From the NCBI GenBank assembly GCA_028723545.1, contig JAQYER010000109.1, forward strand, positions 1 to 9,174: a stretch of 9,174 nt of DNA, read 5' to 3'. Under the pieces are notes generated by a model that ran no database searches, had not been told where the DNA came from, and saw only the letters and a program-made list of their open reading frames with translations. Both the position numbers and the translations under genes were made by a program. The DNA comes from Caryophanales bacterium. GTDB taxonomy: Bacteria; Bacillota_I; Bacilli_A; RFN20; CAG-826. Of the stretch, positions 1-5,091 are shown piece by piece (positions within the stretch are counted from its first letter, which is position 1; each line of letters begins with the position of its first letter).

Positions 1-207
1 AAAAGAAAAGAAGATCCAGAATTAAATAAAGAAATCCAAATCGCTCGTTCAAAAGTTCGCTCTAAAAAAGTTGAACCATGTTACAAGAAAAAACAACGAT
101 GGGAAGAAGAAAGAGTTAGAAAATATCATCGTCGTAAAAAGATTAGAGAAGAAATTCGCCGCCAAAGAGTGGAACGATATAAAAAGGAAGCACGTAATAA
201 TGAATAA
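1..207 (+). CDS. C-terminal tail of a basic protein, probably DEAD-box RNA helicase CshB (5' end outside window)
   Basis: Frame 1 is open from the first base to a TAA at 205-207, giving the last 68 residues of a protein that begins outside the window. The tail is extremely charged, mostly Lys, Arg and Glu, with no hydrophobic core, and it looks like a helical RNA-binding extension. It contains VEPCYKKKQRWEEE (residues 24-37), which resembles the KVKPGYKKK segment I remember from the C-terminal extension of Bacillus CshB. In Bacillus cshB (yqfR) lies directly upstream of nfo (yqfS), the same order as here. The stop codon overlaps the nfo start by 8 nt, which implies cotranscription and probably translational coupling. 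The helicase identity rests on this tail and on synteny only, since no helicase motif is inside the window. Another basic RNA-associated protein is possible. Confidence 0.6.
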   Translation, partial: KRKEDPELNKEIQIARSKVRSKKVEPCYKKKQRWEEERVRKYHRRKKIREEIRRQRVERYKKEARNNE

Positions 208-1081
208 AATATATTTAGGCTCACACGTTTCAATGTCATCTCCAGATTTTTATTTAGGAAGCGTTAGAAGTGCGCTTGAATGGGGTGAAAACACTTTCAT
301 GTTTTATACAGGCGCTCCACAAAATTCATATCGCCTACCTTTAGAAAGATTAAAAATCGAAGAAGGAAGAAAATTATTAAAAGAAAACAATATTGATGAA
401 TCTAAAATAATTGTTCATGCGCCTTATTTGATTAATCTTGGTAGCAAAGAAAAAATCGATAATTACGAATTAGCCAAAAAACTAGTTATCAATGAATTAC
501 AAAGAACAAAAGCTTTCGGATGTAAAACATTAGTGCTTCATCCAGGAAACCATTTAAAGGCTAGCAAGATTGAAGGGTTAAACAATATTGTTGAAGGGTT
601 AAATTATATTTTTGAAAATGATAATACCGATGTAAAAATCGCGTTAGAAACAATGTCTGGTAAAGGTAGTGAACTTGGAACAACTTTTGAAGACATTAAT
701 TATATAATTAATAATTGCAAATATTCTGACCGCTTAGGAGTGTGTTTGGATACTTGCCACATTAACGATTATGGATATGATGTTAGAGATATTGATCATA
801 TTCTTGATGAATTTAACCAAATAATTGGTTTAGAAAAATTACTTGTTGTTCATGTTAACGATTCAAAAAATCCTATTGGAGCGCACAAAGACCGACATGA
901 CAATATTGGATATGGAACAATTGGATTTGAAACATTATCAAAATATATTCATCATCCTTTGTTGATCAATGTTCCAAAAATACTTGAAACGCCTTATGTA
1001 AATGAAAAACCTCCTTATAAAAAAGAGGTTGAAATGTTATTGAATAATGCTTTCGAGGATAATTGGAGAGAAAATTTATAA
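200..1081 (+). CDS. nfo: Endonuclease IV (apurinic/apyrimidinic endonuclease)
   Basis: This 293-residue protein is a family-2 AP endonuclease, which cleaves the backbone 5' of abasic sites in base-excision repair using three metal ions, normally zinc. All nine expected ligands are visible: H73, H114, E150, D184, H187 (in LDTCHINDYGYD), H218, D231, H233 and E263. The MFYTGAPQNS segment (residues 34-43) is also typical. The length matches the family norm of about 280-300. I chose ATG at 200 over an in-frame ATG at 71 because the family begins at the first beta strand (MNKIYLGSHVS), the extra 43 residues would lie out of frame over the upstream gene, and AAGGA at 184-188 precedes 200 at a usable distance. 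The gene overlaps the upstream stop by 8 nt and ends directly against the convergent ispG stop, with no terminator between them. Confidence 0.96.
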   Translation: MNKIYLGSHVSMSSPDFYLGSVRSALEWGENTFMFYTGAPQNSYRLPLERLKIEEGRKLLKENNIDESKIIVHAPYLINLGSKEKIDNYELAKKLVINELQRTKAFGCKTLVLHPGNHLKASKIEGLNNIVEGLNYIFENDNTDVKIALETMSGKGSELGTTFEDINYIINNCKYSDRLGVCLDTCHINDYGYDVRDIDHILDEFNQIIGLEKLLVVHVNDSKNPIGAHKDRHDNIGYGTIGFETLSKYIHHPLLINVPKILETPYVNEKPPYKKEVEMLLNNAFEDNWRENL

Positions 1082-2143
1082 TTATTTGTATTTCAATAAT
1101 TCTTTAATTAAGGTGTCATACACTAATTCATCTTTGCATGAATATTGATAGACGCCTTTTTTAAATAAAACCCAAACTCCTTTTCCTCCCGCTATTCCGA
1201 TATCAGCGCGTTTAGCTTCGCCTGGTCCATTGACTACACAACCCATAACTGCAACTGTAACATTGATATCATTTGTTTCGATGAAATCTAATATTTTTGT
1301 AGCGAGTGGAATTAAATTAACTTGCGTTCTTCCGCATGTTGGACAAGATATTAATCTTGGTCCATCTTTAATAATACCTAAATCACGTAATAATCTTTTA
1401 CAAGCTTTAATTTCTTCAACTGGGTCATCACTTAATGAAATTCGAATTGTGTCACCGATTCCATCGATTAAAAGTGGTGCTAAACCGGCTGAAGAACGGA
1501 TTGTTCCAATTTCTTTTGGCCCAGCTTCAGTAATTCCTAAATGAAGAGGATATTTAAATTTCTTTGACGCTAATCGATAGGCTTTAACAGTTTCTAAAAC
1601 ATCTGAACCTTTTATAGATAAAACAATATTATCAAAATCGTTATCATTAAAAATTTTAAGCATTTTTTTAACCGATTTAATCATAATATCGGAAGTAATT
1701 TTTGAATTATCTTCATCAATTTTGGTACATACGGACCCGGAATTAACTCCAATACGAATGACAGTTCCATATTTTTTACATTCGTTAATAACGGCAGTAA
1801 TTTCTTTTTTGCCACCAATATTTCCAGGATTAATTCTAATTGCGTCCGCACCAGCTCTAATTGCTAAAATAGCGAATTCATAATTAAAATGAATATCAGC
1901 AACTAAAGGAATATTAATTCCTTTTTTAATTTTCTTTATCGCTTTCGCATCTTTTTCATCCAATACAGAAACACGCATTAAATCTGCGCCTTGCTCAGCG
2001 CATTCATTGATTTGTTTAATCACTTTTGAAACGTGACTTGTTTTGATGTTACACATTGATTGGATAAGGACTTTATTTTGTCCTCCAATGGTGATGTTAC
2101 CGATTTTAATTTGCTTTGTTGATAATCTTGGAATATTTTTCAT
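1082..2143 (-). CDS. ispG: 4-hydroxy-3-methylbut-2-en-1-yl diphosphate synthase (IspG/GcpE)
   Basis: IspG converts 2-C-methyl-erythritol 2,4-cyclodiphosphate into HMBPP, the penultimate step of the MEP isoprenoid pathway, using a [4Fe-4S] cluster. The 353-residue protein has the N-terminal TIM barrel (KIGNITIGGQNKVLIQSM at 13-30, INPGNIG at 104-110, LHLGITEAG at 200-208) and the C-terminal cluster domain. The cluster ligands are C267 and C270 in CPTCGR, C302 in MGCVVNGPGEA, and E309. The frame extends to a TTG at 2164, but I prefer the ATG at 2143 because family members begin just before the TKQIKIG-like segment and the TTG has no ribosome binding site. The ATG has none either: a TATAAT lies only 9 nt upstream, suggesting a leaderless or nearly leaderless mRNA. 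Its presence implies isoprenoids are made by MEP rather than mevalonate. It is divergent from rpmG and convergent with nfo. Confidence 0.96.
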   Translation of the reverse strand: MKNIPRLSTKQIKIGNITIGGQNKVLIQSMCNIKTSHVSKVIKQINECAEQGADLMRVSVLDEKDAKAIKKIKKGINIPLVADIHFNYEFAILAIRAGADAIRINPGNIGGKKEITAVINECKKYGTVIRIGVNSGSVCTKIDEDNSKITSDIMIKSVKKMLKIFNDNDFDNIVLSIKGSDVLETVKAYRLASKKFKYPLHLGITEAGPKEIGTIRSSAGLAPLLIDGIGDTIRISLSDDPVEEIKACKRLLRDLGIIKDGPRLISCPTCGRTQVNLIPLATKILDFIETNDINVTVAVMGCVVNGPGEAKRADIGIAGGKGVWVLFKKGVYQYSCKDELVYDTLIKELLKYK

Positions 2144-2152
2144 AGTGTTTTT

Positions 2153-2181
2153 ATTATAAAACAAAATAAATATCTTGTAGA
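2153..2181 (-). promoter_or_regulatory. Putative ispG promoter giving a leaderless transcript
   Basis: Read on the minus strand, a -35-like TCTACA (2176-2181, 4 of 6 to consensus) and a perfect -10 TATAAT (2153-2158) are separated by 17 nt. Only 9 nt lie between the -10 box and the ispG ATG at 2143. Initiation at the usual 6-8 nt past the -10 would leave a leader of 0-3 nt, which fits the absence of a Shine-Dalgarno sequence. The -35 overlaps the -35 proposed for rpmG on the other strand. Confidence 0.55.
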
Positions 2182-2203
2182 TATGTTTTTAATTTGTTAT
2201 TAT
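2175..2203 (+). promoter_or_regulatory. Putative rpmG promoter
   Basis: A -35-like TTGTAG (2175-2180, 3 of 6) is followed after 17 nt by TATTAT (2198-2203, 5 of 6). Predicted initiation near 2210 gives a leader of about 25 nt that carries the strong AAGGAGG site at 2219-2225. The -35 box shares five bases (2176-2180) with the -35 of the divergent ispG promoter, so polymerase could hardly occupy both at once. Confidence 0.5.
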
Positions 2204-2234
2204 TTCAAGCGTACAGACAAGGAGGCGAATACTC

Positions 2235-2384
2235 ATGCGTGATAACTTTATATTAAAATGTACTGAATGCGGTGAAGAAAATTACCTTGCATCAAAAAAT
2301 AAAAAATTACATCCTGATAGAATGGAAATCAAAAAATATTGCCCAAGATGCAATAAAAAGACTGTCCACAAGGAGAAAAAATAG
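2235..2384 (+). CDS. rpmG: 50S ribosomal protein L33, four-cysteine (zinc-binding) form
   Basis: This 49-residue gene encodes bacterial L33, a small protein of the large ribosomal subunit. It has the family pattern: a short beta start, CTEC (C9 and C12), a basic KNKK stretch, RMEIKKYCPRC (C36 and C39), and a basic tail ending in VHKEKK. Two intact CxxC pairs make this the zinc-binding C+ form; many bacteria also have a cysteine-free paralogue used under zinc limitation, which is not seen here. The start is fixed by AAGGAGG at 2219-2225, 9 nt before the ATG, the best ribosome binding site in this half of the window. The stop is TAG, and its last G is also the first base of the terminator stem that follows. 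The gene is short and easily missed, and an overlapping reading frame in another phase (2272-2469) is its shadow. Confidence 0.95.
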   Translation: MRDNFILKCTECGEENYLASKNKKLHPDRMEIKKYCPRCNKKTVHKEKK

Positions 2385-2406
2385 GGTTTATTTAAACCCA
2401 TTTTTT
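2384..2406 (+). terminator. Rho-independent terminator of rpmG
   Basis: GGGTTT (2384-2389) pairs with AAACCC (2394-2399) around a four-base loop. Six T residues follow immediately after one A, and an A-tract precedes the stem (2376-2381). The stem starts in the rpmG stop codon. The next gene starts only 8 nt beyond the T-tract without a ribosome binding site, so this hairpin also forms the immediate upstream context of that gene. Confidence 0.8.
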
Positions 2407-2413
2407 ATTTCTT

Positions 2414-3055
2414 ATGATATTCGATTGTTTGTTCGAGGAAGATACTTCCAACGTTTATATTGTTGGTGATGATGGAAATAACGTCATTATTGTTGATCCA
2501 GGAAATAATCGTAACAATCATTTAATTCGTCATTTAGAAAAATTAAATGTTAATGTCAAAGCAATATTTTTAACTCATGGTCATTATGACCATATTGAAG
2601 CGGTTAAAGATATAAAAGATAAATATAAAGACGCAAAAATATATATTCATTATTTGGAAGAAGAATTTTTGAATAATCCTAAATTAAATTTATCGTTTAG
2701 ACATTTAACTAACCATGATGTTATTGAATACGATTACGAAACCATTTCAGTAACAGATAATGAAATTATCGATATTGTTAATCTAAAGATTAAAGTAATA
2801 CACACTCCATTTCACACAAGAGGAAGTGTTTGTTATTTGTTATTAGATAAACAAATTTTATTTAGCGGAGATACTTTATTTTACCGTAGTATTGGTCGAA
2901 GTGACTTACCAACTGGAAATAGCAAACAAATTCCATCTTCGCTTCTTAAATTGGCTAAATTAGATGAAAAAATCAATGTTTATCCAGGCCACGGAAGAAA
3001 AACAACAATCGAACAAGAAATAAAATATAACCAATATTTGCGATTTATATATTAA
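2414..3055 (+). CDS. Metallo-beta-lactamase-fold hydrolase (glyoxalase II-like, YqgX type)
   Basis: This 213-residue protein belongs to the small MBL-fold hydrolases often annotated as hydroxyacylglutathione hydrolase-like. The dinuclear metal site is complete: THGHYDH supplies H55, H57, D59 and H60; H134 lies in TPFHTRGS (usually TPGHTPGS), D153 in FSGDTLF, and H193 in YPGHG. The C-terminal GHGRKTTIEQE segment fits the same group. The substrate cannot be told from sequence; a thioester or a similar small metabolite is the family expectation. ATG at 2414 is the only plausible start, because a stop lies in frame at 2393-2395 and NVYIV falls at the usual distance from the N-terminus. There is no Shine-Dalgarno sequence before it, and the rpmG terminator ends a few bases upstream, so expression may depend on readthrough, reinitiation, or an unseen leaderless promoter. 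The efp -35 box lies inside its last codons. Confidence 0.88.
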   Translation: MIFDCLFEEDTSNVYIVGDDGNNVIIVDPGNNRNNHLIRHLEKLNVNVKAIFLTHGHYDHIEAVKDIKDKYKDAKIYIHYLEEEFLNNPKLNLSFRHLTNHDVIEYDYETISVTDNEIIDIVNLKIKVIHTPFHTRGSVCYLLLDKQILFSGDTLFYRSIGRSDLPTGNSKQIPSSLLKLAKLDEKINVYPGHGRKTTIEQEIKYNQYLRFIY

Positions 3056-3066
3056 AATTATATAAT
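3038..3066 (+). promoter_or_regulatory. Putative efp promoter
   Basis: TTGCGA (3038-3043, 4 of 6 to consensus) and a perfect TATAAT (3061-3066) are separated by 17 nt. The -35 lies inside the end of the hydrolase gene and the -10 just after its stop. Initiation near 3073 would give a leader of about 22 nt containing AAGGAGG at 3080-3086, 8 nt before the efp ATG. This lets efp and yneF be expressed independently of the upstream gene. Confidence 0.65.
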
Positions 3067-3094
3067 ATCTTGATTTATTAAGGAGGAAATTAAA

Positions 3095-3649
3095 ATGAAC
3101 GTCACAGAAATTAGACCAGGAAACTATTTCATTGATGAAGACAACCTTTATTTATGTTTAGATATCTTATTAAATAAAACTGCAATGAGAAAAATGGTCG
3201 CAGCAATTAAAGCAAAAAATATGAGAACAGGATCAATTGTCCAAATCTCACGTAACTCAGGTTATGATGTCGAACCAGTTCGCTTAGACAAAAAGAAAAT
3301 GTCATATTTATATGATTCAGGTGATTCATTAGTATTTATGGACCAAGTTACATATGATCAAGTTGAAATTGCTAAAAGCAAACTTGAATGGGAAATGAAT
3401 TTCTTAGTAGCTGATGCTGAAATCGAAATCTTAGCTTATGAAGATGAAATTCTTGGTATTAGCCTTCCATCATCTGTTGCATTAACAATTGTTGATTGTG
3501 AACCAGCAGTTAGAGGTGATACAGTTAACAAAGCAATGAAATTTGCGACATTAGAAACTGGATATCGTGTTAAAGTTCCATTATTCATCAATAATGGCGA
3601 AAAAATTCTCGTTCGTACAGATACTGGCTTATACGATGGCCGTGCATAA
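3095..3649 (+). CDS. efp: Translation elongation factor P, with a non-canonical tip loop
   Basis: EF-P binds between the ribosomal P and E sites and rescues ribosomes stalled on proline runs. The 184-residue product has full family length and three domains: an N-terminal KOW-like barrel (1 to about 63), a central OB domain with KKKMSYLYDSGDSLVFMD (66-83), and a C-terminal OB domain with EPAVRGDTVNKAMKFATLETG (136-156) and the conserved YDGRA end. Domain I is unusual. Against Bacillus EF-P, the loop around KPGKG is replaced by KTAMRK (28-33). In an ungapped alignment M31 takes the place of the modified lysine K32, with R32 and K33 next to it. Whether R32 or K33 serves as the functional or modified tip residue is unknown. 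The start is fixed by AAGGAGG 8 nt upstream. yneF follows after 14 nt, probably in the same transcript. Function as EF-P is near certain; the mode of tip modification is open. Confidence 0.95.
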   Translation: MNVTEIRPGNYFIDEDNLYLCLDILLNKTAMRKMVAAIKAKNMRTGSIVQISRNSGYDVEPVRLDKKKMSYLYDSGDSLVFMDQVTYDQVEIAKSKLEWEMNFLVADAEIEILAYEDEILGISLPSSVALTIVDCEPAVRGDTVNKAMKFATLETGYRVKVPLFINNGEKILVRTDTGLYDGRA

Positions 3650-3663
3650 TTAAGGAATAAAAT

Positions 3664-3918
3664 ATGGTTACACCAATTATTCTTGCAAAAACAATGGAGA
3701 ATCTCTCAGTCGGAGCATTCGTAGGAATTATTATTGCAGTAGTGATTGTGACCGCAATCGCGACATTCTTCTTAGCTCGTTGGTTCTTCAAAAGAGAATT
3801 AGCTAAGAATCCACCAATTAACGAAAAGATGATTCGTGCGATGTTTAGATCAATGGGAAGACCTTGTAGCGAAGCCCAAATCAGACAAATCATGAAGAAT
3901 GTAAATTCTCAAAAATAA
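3664..3918 (+). CDS. yneF: YneF/UPF0154 family small membrane protein
   Basis: This 84-residue protein matches the UPF0154 (YneF) family, which is common in Bacilli and Mollicutes and has no established function. One membrane helix (about residues 17-39) is followed by a basic stretch (RWFFKRELAK) and the signature NPPINEKMIRAMFRSMGRP (49-67), then QIRQIMKNV (72-80). The basic residues after the helix predict an outside N-terminus and a cytoplasmic C-terminus. The N-terminus is about 10 residues longer than I remember for Bacillus YneF. I keep ATG 3664 because AAGGA (3652-3656) lies 7 nt upstream, while the next in-frame ATG (3694) has no binding site. It follows efp by 14 nt and is closed by a strong terminator, so it is the last gene of that transcript. 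Confidence 0.93.
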   Translation: MVTPIILAKTMENLSVGAFVGIIIAVVIVTAIATFFLARWFFKRELAKNPPINEKMIRAMFRSMGRPCSEAQIRQIMKNVNSQK

Positions 3919-3936
3919 GTTGAAAGAAAAAATAAT

Positions 3937-3968
3937 AAAAATTGGCATTAAAAAGTGCCAATTTTTTT
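3937..3968 (+). terminator. Rho-independent terminator of the efp-yneF transcript
   Basis: ATTGGCA (3941-3947) pairs perfectly with TGCCAAT (3956-3962). The stem extends outward through an A-tract paired with the T-run (3937-3940 with 3963-3966) and inward by a T-G and a T-A pair, closing an AAAA loop. A run of seven T residues (3962-3968) follows. It starts 19 nt after the yneF stop. Because the flanks are A-rich and T-rich, it could also work on the minus strand. Confidence 0.9.
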
Positions 3969-4159
3969 ATTGCAAAATCATCGAAAAAATATTAAATTTA
4001 ATTCGTACTAAATTGATTAAAAATAACGCATAAAATAAATATATAAAATTAGCAGAAAAGAATCAGTTATTTTAAAGAAAAAAAATAAGATTAGTTAATT
4101 ATAAATAAAAACAATATATTCATTAAAAAAATCGAAAATAGTTATAATAGTGGTTCGAT

Positions 4160-4168
4160 TGTGGATAA
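4160..4168 (-). promoter_or_regulatory. Perfect DnaA box
   Basis: The minus strand reads TTATCCACA, identical to the DnaA box consensus. It lies in the convergent gap, 82 nt from a second box on the opposite strand. DnaA binding is inferred from sequence alone. Confidence 0.6.
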
Positions 4169-4194
4169 AAATCAGTAAAATTAATTTTCGTCAA

Positions 4195-4247
4195 TAAAAA
4201 AATTAGTATTTATCGAAACTTTTTGAACATTTTCATAAATACTAATT
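4195..4247 (-). terminator. 13-bp inverted repeat, possible plsY terminator on the minus strand
   Basis: AATTAGTATTTAT (4201-4213) is the perfect reverse complement of ATAAATACTAATT (4235-4247), with a 21-nt loop in which GAAA and TTTC can add a short inner stem. Read on the minus strand, downstream of plsY, the second arm runs into seven T residues (4196-4202), as in an intrinsic terminator. The stem has only two G-C pairs and the loop is long, so termination would be weak. A protein-binding palindrome linked to the neighbouring DnaA boxes is the alternative. Confidence 0.5.
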
Positions 4248-4249
4248 AA

Positions 4250-4258
4250 TTTTCCACA
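4250..4258 (+). promoter_or_regulatory. Near-consensus DnaA box
   Basis: TTTTCCACA differs from TTATCCACA only at position 3 and fits the relaxed consensus TTWTNCACA. It directly follows the right arm of the inverted repeat and faces the CTA-rich tract at 4271-4302. Its matching orientation and nearness to that tract resemble the DnaA-box plus DnaA-trio layout of bacterial origins. Confidence 0.5.
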
Positions 4259-4270
4259 TTTAGTAAATAT

Positions 4271-4302
4271 ACTATAAAACTACTAAAATACTACTATTAT
4301 TT
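4271..4302 (+). repeat. CTA-rich tract resembling DnaA-trios
   Basis: The tract holds iterated CTA units: one at 4272-4274, a CTA-CTA pair at 4280-4285, and CTA-CTA-TTA-TTT at 4291-4302. On the lower strand the last four read 3'-GAT-GAT-AAT-AAA-5', fitting the DnaA-trio pattern 3'-[G/A]A[T/A]-5' described for the origin unwinding element of Bacillus. The tract begins 12 nt past a DnaA box and runs into the plsY stop codon and last codon, so part of it is also coding. Low sequence complexity alone could produce it. Confidence 0.4.
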
Positions 4303-5037
4303 AATCCATTTAACTTTGGATTCGCACTTGCTAATAAGTCTTTTAATATTTGGAATATGACGAATGATTATTAAGATTGAACCTACAGTTGCAGTCATTG
4401 CAAATTCCCATCCAAAATTAATGTAAAATCCATTTCCCCACATCGTAATATTTTGAAGTGTTTCTGGAATAGCAAAATTAACGAAGAAAAGTATCCAAGA
4501 AAAGACGCAAGAAAATATCGATAAAATAATACTTGATAGCGATACATATTTAGTCTTTTTTAATGTGATAAAGAACGCTAATAAATCAATAATTACTAAT
4601 GCCCAATTTGTCGCTAGAATAAATCCGGCATAAGTTGAAACAGCTTTTCCTCCTTTAAAACCTGCGTATAGAGGATAGCAGTGCCCGATTAACGCGCCGA
4701 CAGTAATTAAATAAATGCATAAAGTTCCATCATGATATAATCCTGCTCCGAATTCATTTATTAATATTTGGTTTAAATTTGTGAATTTTATTATTGCCCA
4801 CATAGCGATCATCGGCAAAATGCATTTTATCATATCAAGAGCGATACAAAGGAACCCAATTCTTTTTCCGAATATTCTTCCAACATTGGTTCCTCCGCTA
4901 TTATGTGAGCCTTCATTTCGTGGGTCGCGATGAAATAGACCTTTTCCAATAATAATTCCAAATGGAATTGAGCCAAATAAATAGCCCATAATTAATGAAG
5001 CCATACTAATAGCTATATTATATAATATAATATCCAT
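4297..5037 (-). CDS. plsY: Acyl-phosphate:glycerol-3-phosphate acyltransferase PlsY
   Basis: PlsY is the membrane enzyme that transfers an acyl group from acyl-phosphate to glycerol-3-phosphate, the first committed step of phospholipid synthesis in most Gram-positive bacteria. The 246-residue product is polytopic. It shows YLFGSIPFGIIIGKG (19-33), conserved motif 1 as GSHNSGGTNVGR (43-54), motif 2 as GHCYPLYAGFKGGKAVST (118-135) and motif 3 as IRHIPNIKRL (225-234). The family is usually about 190-215 residues; the extra length lies mostly in a loop around 186-212 between the last membrane helices. The frame extends to a TTG at 5091, but ATG 5037 is better: AGGAG (5049-5053, minus strand) lies 11 nt upstream, a promoter fits just before it, and the family begins with this hydrophobic helix. 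Divergence from parE matches Bacillus (yneS-parE). Confidence 0.94.
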   Translation of the reverse strand: MDIILYNIAISMASLIMGYLFGSIPFGIIIGKGLFHRDPRNEGSHNSGGTNVGRIFGKRIGFLCIALDMIKCILPMIAMWAIIKFTNLNQILINEFGAGLYHDGTLCIYLITVGALIGHCYPLYAGFKGGKAVSTYAGFILATNWALVIIDLLAFFITLKKTKYVSLSSIILSIFSCVFSWILFFVNFAIPETLQNITMWGNGFYINFGWEFAMTATVGSILIIIRHIPNIKRLISKCESKVKWIK

Positions 5038-5042
5038 AACAA

Positions 5043-5070
5043 TTGACACTCCTATTGTAATGATTATATT
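5043..5070 (+). promoter_or_regulatory. Upstream candidate parE promoter (P1)
   Basis: A perfect TTGACA (5043-5048) is followed after 16 nt by TATATT (5065-5070, 5 of 6). The -35 lies inside the proposed plsY leader and the -10 overlaps the plsY -10. Initiation near 5077 would give a leader of about 63 nt that includes the inverted repeats at 5071-5105. Confidence 0.5.
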
Positions 5071-5091
5071 AAAAGTTGTTAACTTTTCCAA
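5063..5091 (-). promoter_or_regulatory. Putative plsY promoter
   Basis: On the minus strand TTGGAA (5086-5091, 4 of 6) and a perfect TATAAT (5063-5068) are separated by 17 nt. Initiation near 5056 gives a leader of about 19 nt containing AGGAG before the ATG at 5037. The -10 overlaps the -10 of the upstream candidate parE promoter on the other strand, so the two should interfere. A promoter here also argues against the TTG start at 5091. Confidence 0.6.

Larger units (their letters stand above)
3919..4296. other. 378-nt A+T-rich gap between convergent genes
   Basis: This gap lies between the ends of yneF (plus) and plsY (minus), so it needs only terminators and no promoter, yet it is the longest non-coding stretch in the window. 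I find no credible ORF, tRNA or known RNA family. It holds the yneF terminator at its left end, a stretch of nearly pure A+T with no recognisable element (about 3970-4140), an isolated TATAAT (4143-4148) with only a 3-of-6 match to a -35 at 18 nt, two DnaA-box sequences, a 13-bp inverted repeat and iterated ACTA/CTA units at its right end. These are listed separately. A small origin-like or DnaA-binding locus, an unrecognised small RNA, or degenerate spacer are all possible. Confidence 0.6.

Noticed and set aside
71..199. N-terminal extension of nfo from an ATG at 71
   Set aside because: The 43 extra residues overlie the upstream gene in another frame, lack family similarity and lack a ribosome binding site. 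The ATG at 200 has one and matches the family start.
1230..1544. 104-residue plus-strand ORF inside ispG
   Set aside because: It lies wholly antisense to a conserved gene and has no recognisable domain or ribosome binding site.
2144..2164. TTG start for ispG at 2164
   Set aside because: No ribosome binding site, it covers the proposed promoter -10, and family members start near the ATG at 2143.
2272..2469. 65-residue plus-strand ORF over rpmG and the start of the hydrolase
   Set aside because: It is an out-of-frame shadow of rpmG, crosses a terminator, and has no ribosome binding site.
3588..3893. 101-residue minus-strand ORF over efp and yneF
   Set aside because: Antisense to two confident genes; its hydrophobic look comes from the reverse of the YneF membrane helix.
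4141..4253. Small RNA starting after TATAAT at 4143 and ending at the inverted repeat
   Set aside because: The best -35 match is only 3 of 6, at 18 nt, the plus-strand hairpin lacks a proper T-run, and no known RNA fold is visible. Transcript data would be needed.
4195..4253. Inverted repeat as terminal repeats of an insertion sequence or MITE
   Set aside because: The arms are only 21 nt apart with no target-site duplication and no transposase nearby.
5038..5091. TTG start for plsY at 5091
   Set aside because: The ATG at 5037 has AGGAG upstream, and the extension would run through the promoter.
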